The translations under genes and the position numbers were made by a program. Positions 11,264-21,315 of a DNA stretch of 64,000 bases are shown piece after piece. Below the pieces are notes generated by a model, which worked only from the letters and a program-made list of their open reading frames with translations, did no database searches and was not told the DNA's origin. The stretch's first letter is position 1, and each line of letters opens with the position of its first letter. Source of the DNA: Tritrichomonas musculus (lineage: Eukaryota; Parabasalia; Tritrichomonadida; Tritrichomonadidae); assembly GCA_039105265.1 (NCBI GenBank), contig JAPFFF010000038.1, positions 1,426,001-1,490,000 on the forward strand, read 5' to 3'.

Positions 11264-11316
11264 TTAACGTCTTTTTTTTTAAATTTTCTATGTTCATTTT
11301 GAAAAAAAGACGTTAA
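11264..11316 (+). promoter_or_regulatory. 15-bp perfect inverted repeat around an initiator motif
   Basis: The arm TTAACGTCTTTTTTT at 11264-11278 is matched by its exact reverse complement at 11302-11316. The 23-nt loop contains TCATTT (11294-11299), an initiator-like motif 27 nt ahead of the ATG at 11323. The hairpin is seen directly; a role in transcription is inference from position. Confidence 0.5.
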
Positions 11317-11322
11317 AGAAAA

Positions 11323-12447
11323 ATGGATGATGTGGGACATGAAAAAGATAATGTACAAATTCCAGAGCCTTTAAAAGCAAATATTTCATTTGGTATTCCA
11401 GAAGATCAACAATCAGAGCCTTCTTACCAAAAGGAGAATGATTCATTTGATGATGCTGAAAACAATCAAAGTCCAAAAAATCAAAAAAATGGCAAAAGAA
11501 AGTCAAAAAAGTCAAAACATAAAAGTACCTATGATCAAGAAGTATTCAAAGCTCCGCAATACTTACCAAAATGGGGTCAGCTTGAGCTTATTGATGCTGA
11601 ACCTATCAAACTTACTGTAACTTTGAAAGACATTGGTTTAGAGGGTCTCGATTCATATCAAACAAAAAGCAAGCCAAAAGTAAGACAACCTAGTCCTCCA
11701 AAAGTAATAATTGAAGAAACAAAAAAAATTAAAACAAAAAGCGAGCAAGAAATTATTGATAAAGAATTGTATGAACAAATGAGGATGAAAAAAGTTCAAG
11801 AAGCTTGGATAGAAAGAAAAAAACAACAAAAGAAAATTAATACCTATGATCCTGAAATATTCACCAATCCAGAATATGGTCCAGAAATCCCACCTAAATT
11901 TGAAGATGCACCTCCAATCAAATTGACTGTAAAATTGAAAGATATTGGTTTAAAAGGACTCGATTCTTTCAAAACTAAGAAAAAGCAAAAAAAAGTCGAA
12001 ATCAAGCAAGAAATCAAACCGCCAAGAAGTCCCCCAAAAAAAAGTATCAGCGAAGCTGAAAACAATAAACTGAATGAAGAAATGAGAATGAAAAAGGTTC
12101 AGGAAGCTTGGAAAGAAAGAAAAGAAATAGAAAAGAAATTCAATACTTACAGTCCACTGAAGTTTCGTCTGTCATACTACGCACCAAAGCAGAAAATTAA
12201 ACTAAAGGAAGCCCCGCCTGTCAAACTGACTGTGTCTTTGAAAGATATTGGATTGGAAGGTTTGGACTCATATCCAATAATTAACACGGCACCAAGCACT
12301 CCAAAAGCAAAGCATTGTCGTACAAAAAGAACAAATGACTATGATGATGATGAAAAAGAAGTTTCTTTTGCAATTAAACAGCCAAGTGAAACACCTCAGC
12401 ATTCTAATGTTAGAACAAAAAGAAAGATGAATTATAGCTTTAACTGA
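11323..12447 (+). CDS. Unrecognised charged protein of three repeated modules
   Basis: 374 residues, strongly Lys/Glu-rich, with no signal peptide or membrane helix. The protein is three copies of one module of roughly 90-95 residues: a Tyr-Asp/Ser-Pro-x-x-Phe entry motif, a segment ending P(V/I)KLTV(T/K/S)LKDIGL(E/K)GLDS(Y/F), then a Lys-rich linker. Between modules an almost identical helix (EQMRMKKVQEAW or EEMRMKKVQEAW) recurs twice and looks coiled-coil-forming. Pro/Ser-rich spacers (PSPPK, PRSPPKK) could be phosphorylated. I do not recognise the family. The regular design suggests a scaffold or cytoskeletal linker, but that is a guess. Confidence 0.7.
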   Translation: MDDVGHEKDNVQIPEPLKANISFGIPEDQQSEPSYQKENDSFDDAENNQSPKNQKNGKRKSKKSKHKSTYDQEVFKAPQYLPKWGQLELIDAEPIKLTVTLKDIGLEGLDSYQTKSKPKVRQPSPPKVIIEETKKIKTKSEQEIIDKELYEQMRMKKVQEAWIERKKQQKKINTYDPEIFTNPEYGPEIPPKFEDAPPIKLTVKLKDIGLKGLDSFKTKKKQKKVEIKQEIKPPRSPPKKSISEAENNKLNEEMRMKKVQEAWKERKEIEKKFNTYSPLKFRLSYYAPKQKIKLKEAPPVKLTVSLKDIGLEGLDSYPIINTAPSTPKAKHCRTKRTNDYDDDEKEVSFAIKQPSETPQHSNVRTKRKMNYSFN

Positions 12448-12846
12448 AAAGTTATTTTTTTTTTTGATTTTATTCAAAAAAGTGTAAATAAAGATAAACT
12501 TATTATATTTTGGGCTTTTTATGATTTGATGGAATAATTTGAGAAACGGACTTCTTAAAACTATAATAAAGACATAGTGAAAATTCACGTCTAATTCGCT
12601 GCGATCGCAGCGATGTTCTGCAAATTTTTTGGAGGTTAGAAAAAATATGCTTCTTTCAAAAAGTGAAAATTTCAATCAACGATATTTTATAAACTATTGA
12701 AAAAAAATTAAATTGAATGGTTTATAGGTGTCTTATCGTTTTTGATTGACTTTAATGATGTGCAGATTTTGTAATAATGTTCTCAAAATCTAAAATCTTT
12801 TCTCATAATTTTTAGCATTTGGGTATTAAAAAGTTGATACACAATA

Positions 12847-13064
12847 GACCTCTTAGTAAAGAAAGGTGGCCGTTAATTTATTTGTCTCAAAGTTCGTTAT
12901 AATTCTATCCAATTTTGTTATCTCCTCTCAAACTTTGTTAGGATTTTGAGAGAAAAATAAAATTTTTAATTTGTAAGAAGCATTCAAAACATAAGAAAGT
13001 TTGAAATAAAATAACGAACTTTGAGATAAATAAATTAACGGCCACCTTTCTTAACTAAGAGGTC
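12847..13064. mobile_element. 218-bp MITE, copy 1, TA target duplication
   Basis: Terminal inverted repeats of about 55 bp begin GACCTCTTAGT and include GGTGGCCGTTAATTTATTTG. The element is flanked by TA on both sides (12845-12846, 13065-13066). A second copy of the same length lies at 13828. The TA duplication fits a Tc1/mariner-type helper transposase. No coding capacity. Confidence 0.8.
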
Positions 13065-13273
13065 TAATTTTTAATGCAAAGATTAAATGTAATAATATCT
13101 TGCAAATAAAAATGTTTTAATAATTCAATTCATAAATGATCTTATATTTAATACCAAATGAAATAAATTTTCAAATTACTAATAGCGTTATACAGATAAC
13201 AATTATCTCTCAAAATTTGAAAAGATTTCGGTTCTTTTAATTTTGAATAGTTTATTTTTAAAGAAAAAAACTA

Positions 13274-13398
13274 GGCTTTTGTGTCCGAAATTTTTTATAT
13301 TCAAAAAGTTAAAAAAAGTATCCAAAAATATCCAATTTGGATACTTTTTGGACATTTTTCGAAACTTTTTGAGAAAAAAAATTTCGGACACAAAAGCC
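13274..13398. mobile_element. 125-bp palindromic MITE of a second family
   Basis: Inverted ends of about 25 bp begin GGCTTTTGTGTCCGAAA and are flanked by TA (13272-13273, 13399-13400). The centre contains a further palindrome (ATCCAATTTGGAT region), so the whole element could fold into one hairpin. Non-coding. Confidence 0.7.
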
Positions 13399-13827
13399 TA
13401 GGAAAAAAACAAATAAAATATGTTTTTTTTTTTTTTTTTGTATTTATATACTTATCCCCTTTATAAACATAATTTTTTATAATAGGTATCAAATTAAATA
13501 ACAATAATAACAATAATAATAATATTTTAAAATAATACTAAAAAGATATATTTATTTTTTTGAATATTCATTTTTAAGACTGTCCAAAAATGGATATATA
13601 TGGACATTTTTAATTCATTCAAAAAAATATAAGTATCCATTGGATACTTTTTTAAATTTTTTCAAATATCATTTCACAGGACAGGAAAGCCCAGTTCTTA
13701 AGACTAGATTTTATTCTATTTTTTGATTTTTTAACGAATGAAATATGAATTGTTTTGGGTATATATGATGTTATTTTGAAAACAATTATTTCGGTATTAT
13801 AAACTTTTTAAATGTGTAAAAACAATA

Positions 13828-14045
13828 GACCTCTTAGTTAAGAAAGGTGGCCGTTAATTTATTTGTCTCAAAGTTCGTTAAAATTCTATCCAATTTTGTT
13901 ATCTTCTCTCAAACTTTGTTAGGATTTTGAGAGGAAAATAAAATTTTTAATTTGTAAGAAGCATTCAAAACATAAGGAAGTTTGAAATAAAATTACGAAC
14001 TTTGAGACAAATAAATTAACGGCCACCTTTCTTAACTAAGAGGTC
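13828..14045. mobile_element. 218-bp MITE, copy 2, TA target duplication
   Basis: Nearly identical in length and sequence to the element at 12847, in the same orientation, with few substitutions. TA flanks at 13826-13827 and 14046-14047. Two close copies less than 1 kb apart suggest local re-insertion or relatively recent activity. Confidence 0.8.
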
Positions 14046-14324
14046 TATTTATATTCACAATTTTTTTCAATGTTCTATATACAAAAAATAATTGTTTTTT
14101 TCTAATGATAAAATAATTGGTTCTAGTAATAAAGTTGAAAACATTGCATTTTTCCAGAAAAAAAATTTGGAAAATATTTTATTACATCTTTTGAATTTTT
14201 ATTTGAATTTTGTCTATCAATTTTTTTTCAATGATTTTAATTGTTTTTTATTCAGAAAATTTGAATCAAAAAAAAACGTATTATTCAATTTTATAAAATT
14301 TCACATTTACTTCATAATTAAATA

Positions 14325-15551
14325 ATGCAGCTAAAAATAAATCAGGGTTCGAATCAGCAACACCAATTCGTTCAAGATTCAAAAGAAATAGATTCATTTC
14401 ATTCTAAACAGTTATTTTCAATATTTTATGATGATATTGTTTTTATTGTTGATCTAATAAGTCTTAGTAATGCTTCTCTCAGATTCAAGGAAATGATCAA
14501 ACCTTTTGTTCACCAGAATGACTTCATCAAAACTCATCATCTTGAAATACATTGTAATGATTTCACAAAAAGAAATATGAGTAACTTCCTTAATATTTGC
14601 CAAAACTTACCAAATGATGTCCAAGATTCAGAAATGAAAGAAATTTGTGAAATTGCAAAAATGTTCAAAGCTAATGAAATATATGAAACAGGTCTTTCAT
14701 TTGTTCAAAATCACATTGATCCCAATTTTACCATTCCAGATTATAAATATGACTCTATTGAAAACCTAATGTCAATTGAAAAAGATAAAATAGACATTTT
14801 ACAAGACTCCAAAAAGAAAAAAATATTTTCAGAAGACACTTTGATTAATTCAATACTCACCAACATTTCTAATAATGCCAAAAACAATGAAAATTATGAA
14901 AATAATGCATCATTTATAGATCAGTATTTCATAAAAAATGGTTTAAAAGAAACGAAGAAAAAGAAAAAGAATTCAGTGATATACAGAGTACAAATTGAGA
15001 AACGTGCTTTTAAAACACCGATTTACAAATGCTTCCTTGATAACCAAATGCTATATTCTGCGGCCCAGAAGAGGAATGAAATATTCATCAAAGATAGTAA
15101 TTACAATAACAAAAGCAAAAATTACATCGGTCATATCATTCAAAAAGAGGCAAATAGATCAAATAGGATAAAAATACGAGATATTGCATTCAATTTGAAT
15201 TACATAAGCTCAGCAGATCCAAATCATTACCAAATTGATGTTTCTTTTCCAGCAAACAATAAAGTTGTGTCTTGGTTCCCAAAGCCTCCTAAGTATGATA
15301 TGGGAAATGAAAACTATTATCGAAATTTCCACGGAGAGTATCATAGGAGAGCAGTGAGGTCACCAAAAAATATTGCATTGCAAAATGATGCTGGTCATCC
15401 AGCTTTCATTGTTCGAAAAATGGGCAAAAATTTGTATGAATTCGAATGCAATCATAATGTTGATCCATTAATTGCGTTTTCCATTGGTCTTTCTAGTGTT
15501 GTTGGTCCATATAAAGATCCTTGGTCGACCATCAATGGCAAGTTTTATTAA
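14325..15551 (+). CDS. Tubby-like C-terminal domain protein with POZ-like N-terminus
   Basis: 408 residues. Residues about 25-135 resemble the divergent BTB/POZ-like N-terminal region common in trichomonad proteins (FSIFYDDIVFIVDLISLSNAS, then a helical segment). A Lys-rich linker lies near 215-225. The C-terminal part (about 230-408) shows the pattern expected of the last strands and helix of a tubby domain: SPKNIALQND, then FIVRKMGKNLYEFE, then VDPLIAFSIGLSSVVG, matching the family's ending of hydrophobic-Ala-Phe-x-x-x-LSS. Tubby domains bind phosphoinositides and DNA; binding here is inferred only. The ATG follows TCACAT and TCATAA motifs. Confidence in the tubby call is moderate because the domain is divergent. 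Confidence 0.6.
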   Translation: MQLKINQGSNQQHQFVQDSKEIDSFHSKQLFSIFYDDIVFIVDLISLSNASLRFKEMIKPFVHQNDFIKTHHLEIHCNDFTKRNMSNFLNICQNLPNDVQDSEMKEICEIAKMFKANEIYETGLSFVQNHIDPNFTIPDYKYDSIENLMSIEKDKIDILQDSKKKKIFSEDTLINSILTNISNNAKNNENYENNASFIDQYFIKNGLKETKKKKKNSVIYRVQIEKRAFKTPIYKCFLDNQMLYSAAQKRNEIFIKDSNYNNKSKNYIGHIIQKEANRSNRIKIRDIAFNLNYISSADPNHYQIDVSFPANNKVVSWFPKPPKYDMGNENYYRNFHGEYHRRAVRSPKNIALQNDAGHPAFIVRKMGKNLYEFECNHNVDPLIAFSIGLSSVVGPYKDPWSTINGKFY

Positions 15552-16143
15552 TTTTTTTGTAAACTCTAATCTTTTTGAAATTTAGCCTTTTTTATTTCAT
15601 TTTCTTGTAAAAATGGAAATAAGAAATACTGATTATTAAACTTTAAAGATAGCAAGAGATTAAAATTAATTTGTAAAATTAATCATTATAATTATTCAAA
15701 ACTCCATATTTCAAATTACATTTTAAAAAAAAGAAAATTTTTCTTTAAGAACAGTAATTGAATGAAGAAACATTTGATCGAATCTGTGGTGGGCAATCAG
15801 GGACAAGTTCTCTACAATGAACTGAATATATTTTTATCGGATGCAGATATTTTTAACGTACGGATAACTGCATCATCATGCAATACAAAAGTGATCAACA
15901 TCATATTTATTTGTTCATTCACCCCTTTTCATATATGACATATATGTAAAGATTTCCCAAAATATATAATAGCATTTATCATCAAGATAAGCATTACCAA
16001 CTGCTGGACGTCCAGCAATCAAGAAAAATCGGTAAAATAAAAAAATAAAATTTGAATACACTTTCAAATGAGATATATATAATAAAACATTTTTATCTAA
16101 TCAGCAAAAATAAATTTCAAAAATATTTAAAATATTTTAAATA

Positions 16144-16177
<34 letters not shown>

Positions 16178-16179
16178 CA
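15552..16179. other. Intergenic region with a 58-codon open frame
   Basis: An open frame at 15762-15938 (+) is less AT-rich than its surroundings and reads MKKHLIESVVGNQGQVLYNE at its start. It matches nothing I recognise and may be a gene fragment. The end of the region is an (AT)n run at about 16146-16176. Confidence 0.3.
16146..16176. repeat. (AT)n microsatellite
   Basis: An alternating A/T run of about 30 bp directly outside the left end of the transposon at 16180. Confidence 0.8.
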
Positions 16180-17730
16180 AAAGGAGCACGACTTTGGCGG
16201 TTATTGAAAATCGTCGTTTCGACTTCATATTGAAATATTATATAGTATATTGGTTTTTAAGCAAGTTTTATATAGACCAAAAAAAAATCTATCGTAGGGG
16301 AAAAACATTATTCATGTTTTAAAAATCTAAGTTATCAAAAAGTTTAACTTTTCAGAACTAACGTACGAATTTTAATTCTAAACGTTTTTACATGTTTGAT
16401 AGAAGTGGTGTAAATACCCAGAAATAAATCGATTTATCGACAAATGAAAGAAAAATATCAAAGTATAAAAATAATTCAAAAAGTTGACAAATTGAACGAT
16501 AATTTATTTTCACTACAGTAAGGTTGTAAAATTCAAAAACGTCTCAAAAGAGGAAAATCTACTTTTTCATAGAAAACGATTAAAATGAATTTAAAATAAA
16601 AGTCAAAATAACGAATTTAATTCAAATTTGGATTTTCCTTTATAGCGTTGCAAAAATGGAAAATCCACTTTTTGAATGATGCTCATTTTTTCAAATAGAG
16701 ATAGGAAAGCACTATTTGATGAATATAATGTCGCAAACAGTTGTGTGATAAACTTAATCATGGAAATATTATTTCTTAAAATGGTAGGTTTAAACAAGAT
16801 TTTCTCTCTATTTCTTTATTTCTTTCATTTTTATTAATGAAAATTTTTTTCTCAAAAAGTCGATTTTCCTATTTTGAAACGTTTTCCATTTTTGAAACCT
16901 TACTGTACTCAATTTTTTTTATTTTATTCATTTTTTATTCTGAATTTACTTTTGTATTTAGTTATTTTGGAAATGAAATTTCATTATATTAAAGATAATA
17001 GTCTATTTTATTATTAAAATTTAATAATAAAATATCATAGAACCTCCAAACATCATTAAAATACATAAGTATCATAATTAATTGATTTTTTCTGCAGATA
17101 AATAATTATATTTGCTGGGTATGATTATATATAACAATTATTTGTTATTATTTTCCCGAAAACTTTGATTTTTAATAAACATAAATATTCATGAAATTAT
17201 TATCTTTTCAACTCCAAAATGAAAATACTATATTTAATATGCTTTATTAAATAAATATATATTAAAAAAATTATATTTTGTAATAAAAATTCCGTATCAA
17301 CAAAACATTAATTATAATATAATAGAATTATTAACACCAATCGTGGTACAAAATAAAATATCAATGTAAATAAACACTCAACAGAAAAGAATATTCCCCA
17401 GGATTTCAAAAATAAAAAATGTGATTTGGAAATTTATAAGTCTACTATAAATTTTATTTAAAAGATATAATACCATTTTATCATTTAGCACTAAAATAAA
17501 ATATCAAAACTATTAATTTACAAGTCCTTTGGATGATCAAAAAAAAACATCATTAGGACTTTATTTCATCACACTTGAAATAATTATGTAATGTATCATT
17601 ATGGATTATATTATCTAATATAAATAATCAATATATTTAAAAAATATTGTTTTTTCTTGTTTTTATAATAAGATATAAATGTTTTTTTAAGGCTTCTTAA
17701 CGTACGAAAAACGGTTACCCGTGCTCCTTT
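16180..17730. mobile_element. 1551-bp non-autonomous DNA transposon with 8-bp target duplication
   Basis: The 11-bp ends AAAGGAGCACG (16180-16190) and CGTGCTCCTTT (17720-17730) are exact inverted repeats. They are bordered by the same ATATTACA on both sides (16172-16179, 17731-17738). An 8-9 bp duplication fits hAT or Mutator-like superfamilies. No transposase gene is present inside. A separate MITE is nested at 16516-16905, so this element is older than that insertion. Confidence 0.75.
16516..16905. mobile_element. 390-bp Tc1/mariner-type MITE nested in larger element
   Basis: The ends begin CAGTAAGGTT and form imperfect inverted repeats of about 55 bp, flanked by TA (16514-16515, 16906-16907). 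A CAGT start plus TA duplication is characteristic of Tc1/mariner elements. No coding capacity that I can support. Confidence 0.75.
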
Positions 17731-17945
17731 ATATTACATTATATTGAATTTAGTAAATATTTAAATTTAATCTAAATCAAATTTTTTATGGTTTTTTGTG
17801 TTATTAAAAATTAAAACTTTCAAAATTTTTGAAAAAAATAATAAGTCATCGTATTTAATATATATTTATTGTATATAGCCTATTTAATGAGTTAAAAACG
17901 TGACATTCTTTTCTTCTTAATTTTTTTTCCTATTCAATTTTTTCA

Positions 17946-20663
17946 ATGAAAGCTTTCAATAAAATTAATATGTTTAAAAAACATTCACAGCACCATAAAG
18001 TCAAATCATCTGGCTCCAAAGAAGATGCTGCCAAAGTTCTGAAAGAAAAAGCAGATAATGGTGATATTGATGCGATGTTTGAGTATGGAATATTGCTAGA
18101 AAATGGAGATGGGATTCCAATTAATAGAATAGAATCCAGAAAGTACATTAAAATGGCAGCAGACAATGGTCATCAACAAGCCTGCATGAAAATGGCGCAT
18201 TTTCTTACAAATGGTGATAATCAATTAACACGAAAAGAAAAAGCAATAGTTACATTAGATGAAGCCTCCAAGAATGGCGATCTCAGAGCATTATTTTATT
18301 ACGGTATTCTTTTGATGACAGATGACGGTGAACCATACGACAAAGTAGAAGGAATTGCAAAGATAAAATCAGCTGCAGATCAAGGATTTGTTGAAGCCAT
18401 GTCGAAGTACGGAATCATGCTTAGAGAAGGAAACGATGTCCCTGTTGATAAAAAAGAGGCAGCTCGATATCTCAAGTTGGCAGCCGATCAAGGCGATCTA
18501 GACGCGTCGTACCACTACGGCACAATGCTGTTCAATGGTGACGGGATACCTGCCGATGTCGAAGGCTCGTCTGAATACCTCCAACTCTACATCAAATTCA
18601 AGATAGGACGAGGTGATGAAGATGAAAGCGACGAAGAAGAAGAAGAGAAAAAAAGGAAATCAAAAAGAAAAGTGATTGAAAATGATTTCAGCAGCTGTGA
18701 CGACATTGACATCAGTGACAAAATTGACAGCAGTGACAAAATTGACATCAGTGACAAAATTGACAGCAGCAACAAAATTGACAGCAGTGATGACAGTGAC
18801 AGTGATGACGACAGTATTGTCGATAAGAAGGAGTTGGCGAAGAAGCTGAGAGAGAAGGCTGATAAAGGAAATAAAAACGCAATGTACAAACTTGGAATGA
18901 TGTACGAAAAAGGAGAAGGAGTGCCTGCCAACAAAGTCGAAGCAAGGATCTACATCAAGAAGGCAGCAGACATGAATCACACAGCTGCGTGCATGAAGAT
19001 GGGCAAATATCTCATTAAAGGCGATGAAGGATGGTCTGATAAAGAGAAGAAATGTTATGGGCTCAGAAATGCTGCAGAAAAAGGTGATTTAAGGGCAATG
19101 TTCTACTACGGAAATTTGCTTAGAGTTGAGGACGGCTCGCCGTATGATCTTGAACTGTCAGCATTTTTCATTGGAAAGGCAGCAGAAAACGGTTTTCTAG
19201 AAGCAATGACCAAGTACGCTTTCTTTTTGACACATGGAATTGGAGTCCCTCCAGACTTCGCAAAGGCAGCGCAATTGTATCACGAAGCAGCAGATAAAGG
19301 AGACGCCAATTCAATGTTCAACTACGCTGTGATGGTCAACGATGGAATTGGAGTCGAAATGGACAAAGCTGAAGCTTTTCGTTATTTCAAAATGGCTTCT
19401 GATTTGGGAGAGAAAGACTCAACGTACAATCTGGGCATCATGTATCGCGATGGCATTGAAGTGCCTGTGAACAAGGTCAAGGCAGCCCGTTGTTTCAAAA
19501 TAGCAGCTGATAAAGGACAATCCGATGCAATGCTGTGTTACGCAGACATGCTGGAAAATGGCGATGGAATCCAGGAAAATCAAAAAGAAGCGAAAAAATA
19601 CAGAAAACTTGCAAAAGCACATAAAGATGATCAAAATGATGATGATAAAGTTAAGAAACCAACAGTTAAAAAGGTTGATGATAAAAAACCAACAGTTAAA
19701 AAAGTTGATGATAAAAAACCAACAGTTAAAAAGGTTGATGATAAAAAACCAACAGTTAAAAAGGTTGATGATAAAAAACCAACAGTTAAAAAAGTTGATG
19801 ATAAAAAACCAACAGTTAAAAAGGTTGATGATAAAAAACCAACAGTTAAAAAAGTTGACGATACAAAATCAACAAAGAAAAAAGTTGACGATACAAAATC
19901 AACAAAGAAAAAAGTTGACGATACAAAATCAACAGTTACAAAAGTTGACGATACAAAATCAACAGTTACAAAAGTTGACGATACAAAATCAACAGTTACA
20001 AAAGTTGACGATACAAAATCAACAGTTACAAAAGTTGACGATACAAAATCAACAGTTAAAAAAGTTGATGATGATGATGATGATGTTAAGAAAAGAACAT
20101 CGAAAAAAGCTGGTGAAAGAAGTTCTAAAAGAATTCATAAAGTTGGGCCGAAAAGTGATGCTGATAAATTGAGAGAAAAGGCCGCAAATGGCGACGCTGA
20201 TGCTATGTACAAATACGCATTGCTGCTCGATACTGGAGATGGAATCCCTAAGAACCGAGTGAAAGCTCACTTTTTATTCAAAAAGGCTGCCGATATGAAT
20301 CATGCAGAAGCATGCATGAAGATAGCCCACCTGCTCCTAAACGAGGAAGATGAATACACTCGTAAAGAAAAAGGTTTGATCACTTTGAAGAAAGCGGCGG
20401 ATGAAGGTGACGCAAAAGCAATGTTTTTCTACGGAACACTCATGATGAAGGACGATGAGCCACCAACAGATAAAGAGGAAGGATTGCTGTACATAAAGAA
20501 GTCAGCAATTGAAGGATTCGAAAATGCTGAATTCAATTATGGCCTGATGCTGATAAGAGGAAAAGAAGTTAAAAAAGATTATAAACAAGGAATTCTCTAC
20601 GTGAAGAAGGCAGCAGGTAAAGGTTATGAATTAGCAATTAAAGCATTAAAGAGTTTTGAATAA
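17946..20663 (+). CDS. Sel1-repeat (SLR) protein with 10-residue repeat linker
   Basis: 905 residues, no signal peptide or membrane helix. Sel1-like repeats (alpha-helical pairs, pattern A-x-x-G-x-x-x-A-x-x-x-(Y/L)-G-x-(M/L)-x-x-x-G-x-G-(I/V)-P) form three blocks: about 20-220, 295-560 and 735-905. Each block opens with the same order of repeats (LREKA..G..DAM, then a KYIKMAAD-type unit, then TRKEK or DKEK), so the blocks arose by segmental duplication. An acidic Asp/Ser-Lys linker separates blocks 1 and 2. A (K/T)K(P/S)TVKKVDD linker of 14 units separates blocks 2 and 3. Sel1 proteins typically scaffold signalling complexes; partners are unknown. Upstream I see TCAATTT rather than a canonical initiator. 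Confidence 0.85.
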   Translation: MKAFNKINMFKKHSQHHKVKSSGSKEDAAKVLKEKADNGDIDAMFEYGILLENGDGIPINRIESRKYIKMAADNGHQQACMKMAHFLTNGDNQLTRKEKAIVTLDEASKNGDLRALFYYGILLMTDDGEPYDKVEGIAKIKSAADQGFVEAMSKYGIMLREGNDVPVDKKEAARYLKLAADQGDLDASYHYGTMLFNGDGIPADVEGSSEYLQLYIKFKIGRGDEDESDEEEEEKKRKSKRKVIENDFSSCDDIDISDKIDSSDKIDISDKIDSSNKIDSSDDSDSDDDSIVDKKELAKKLREKADKGNKNAMYKLGMMYEKGEGVPANKVEARIYIKKAADMNHTAACMKMGKYLIKGDEGWSDKEKKCYGLRNAAEKGDLRAMFYYGNLLRVEDGSPYDLELSAFFIGKAAENGFLEAMTKYAFFLTHGIGVPPDFAKAAQLYHEAADKGDANSMFNYAVMVNDGIGVEMDKAEAFRYFKMASDLGEKDSTYNLGIMYRDGIEVPVNKVKAARCFKIAADKGQSDAMLCYADMLENGDGIQENQKEAKKYRKLAKAHKDDQNDDDKVKKPTVKKVDDKKPTVKKVDDKKPTVKKVDDKKPTVKKVDDKKPTVKKVDDKKPTVKKVDDKKPTVKKVDDTKSTKKKVDDTKSTKKKVDDTKSTVTKVDDTKSTVTKVDDTKSTVTKVDDTKSTVTKVDDTKSTVKKVDDDDDDVKKRTSKKAGERSSKRIHKVGPKSDADKLREKAANGDADAMYKYALLLDTGDGIPKNRVKAHFLFKKAADMNHAEACMKIAHLLLNEEDEYTRKEKGLITLKKAADEGDAKAMFFYGTLMMKDDEPPTDKEEGLLYIKKSAIEGFENAEFNYGLMLIRGKEVKKDYKQGILYVKKAAGKGYELAIKALKSFE
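19651..20070 (+). repeat. 30-bp coding minisatellite (14 units)
   Basis: Fourteen 10-codon units in the Sel1 gene: seven KKPTVKKVDD, two TKSTKKKVDD, four TKSTVTKVDD and one TKSTVKKVDD. Variants are grouped in blocks, as expected from unequal exchange. Highly charged and probably disordered. Confidence 0.9.
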
Positions 20664-21049
20664 ATTTTATTTTTATTTTTATTTGTATACAATATTTAAA
20701 TATTTCTGATGGAATAATCCAATGAGTTCTCACAAACTATTTAATAAAAAAAAAAAAAAAAAAAAAAAAAGTCTTTTCCTCTTATCTGAATGATGGAATA
20801 GATTGTGCATCTGAATGATACAAACAATCTTCGATCAATTTATTACTCTTATCCAATATCTATAATACTTATAAGAATTTCATAATCTCGAAAAATCTTA
20901 AATCACCATAAAAACATTCCAAATAACCTCTTATTTGATGATTTCTTCAATACTCACCTTTTTGGATTCATATTTATGAGAAAAATAAGTCCTCACCGAT
21001 AACAATCGTTTCTTGTATGACTCAATCTTCTATAATCTTTTAACATTTA

Positions 21050-21315
21050 CTCTTTTGGATTACTCATATATTTTCTAATCAAAGGAAAAAAGGACATATT
21101 CTGATGAAAGGCATCAAGAAGAGTTGTAATTGTTTGAAAGTTATGTTCAAGATAGAATTCAGCCAAATTTTGACCAACAAATAAAGAAATTAATTCAAAA
21201 ATTTATTGAACAGTACTAATAATGTGATCCGGATTTCTGAACAAATGCACATGACAAAAATAGTATATGACCATTATTGTTGTTTGGATATTGCTGATGT
21301 TGCTGCAATTGCTGA
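21050..21315 (-). pseudogene. Decayed helical-repeat gene fragment
   Basis: On the minus strand a coding-like stretch reads HLLSNCSNISNIQTT at its start and, after one in-frame stop near 21210, FELISLFVGQNLAEFYLEHN and QTITTLLDAFHQNMSFFPLI. The composition and amphipathic helices suggest an ankyrin- or HEAT-like protein. Family uncertain. Confidence 0.35.

Larger units (their letters stand above)
12448..14324. other. Intergenic region carrying three MITEs
   Basis: 1.9 kb with no supported gene. It holds the three palindromic elements listed separately. A possible fourth remnant at about 13576-13716 is too degenerate to call. Confidence 0.6.

Noticed and set aside
13576-13716. Possible fourth MITE (AAGACTGTCC ... 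GGACAG ... CTTAAGACTAG)
   Set aside because: Ends match only partly and no clear TA duplication could be set.
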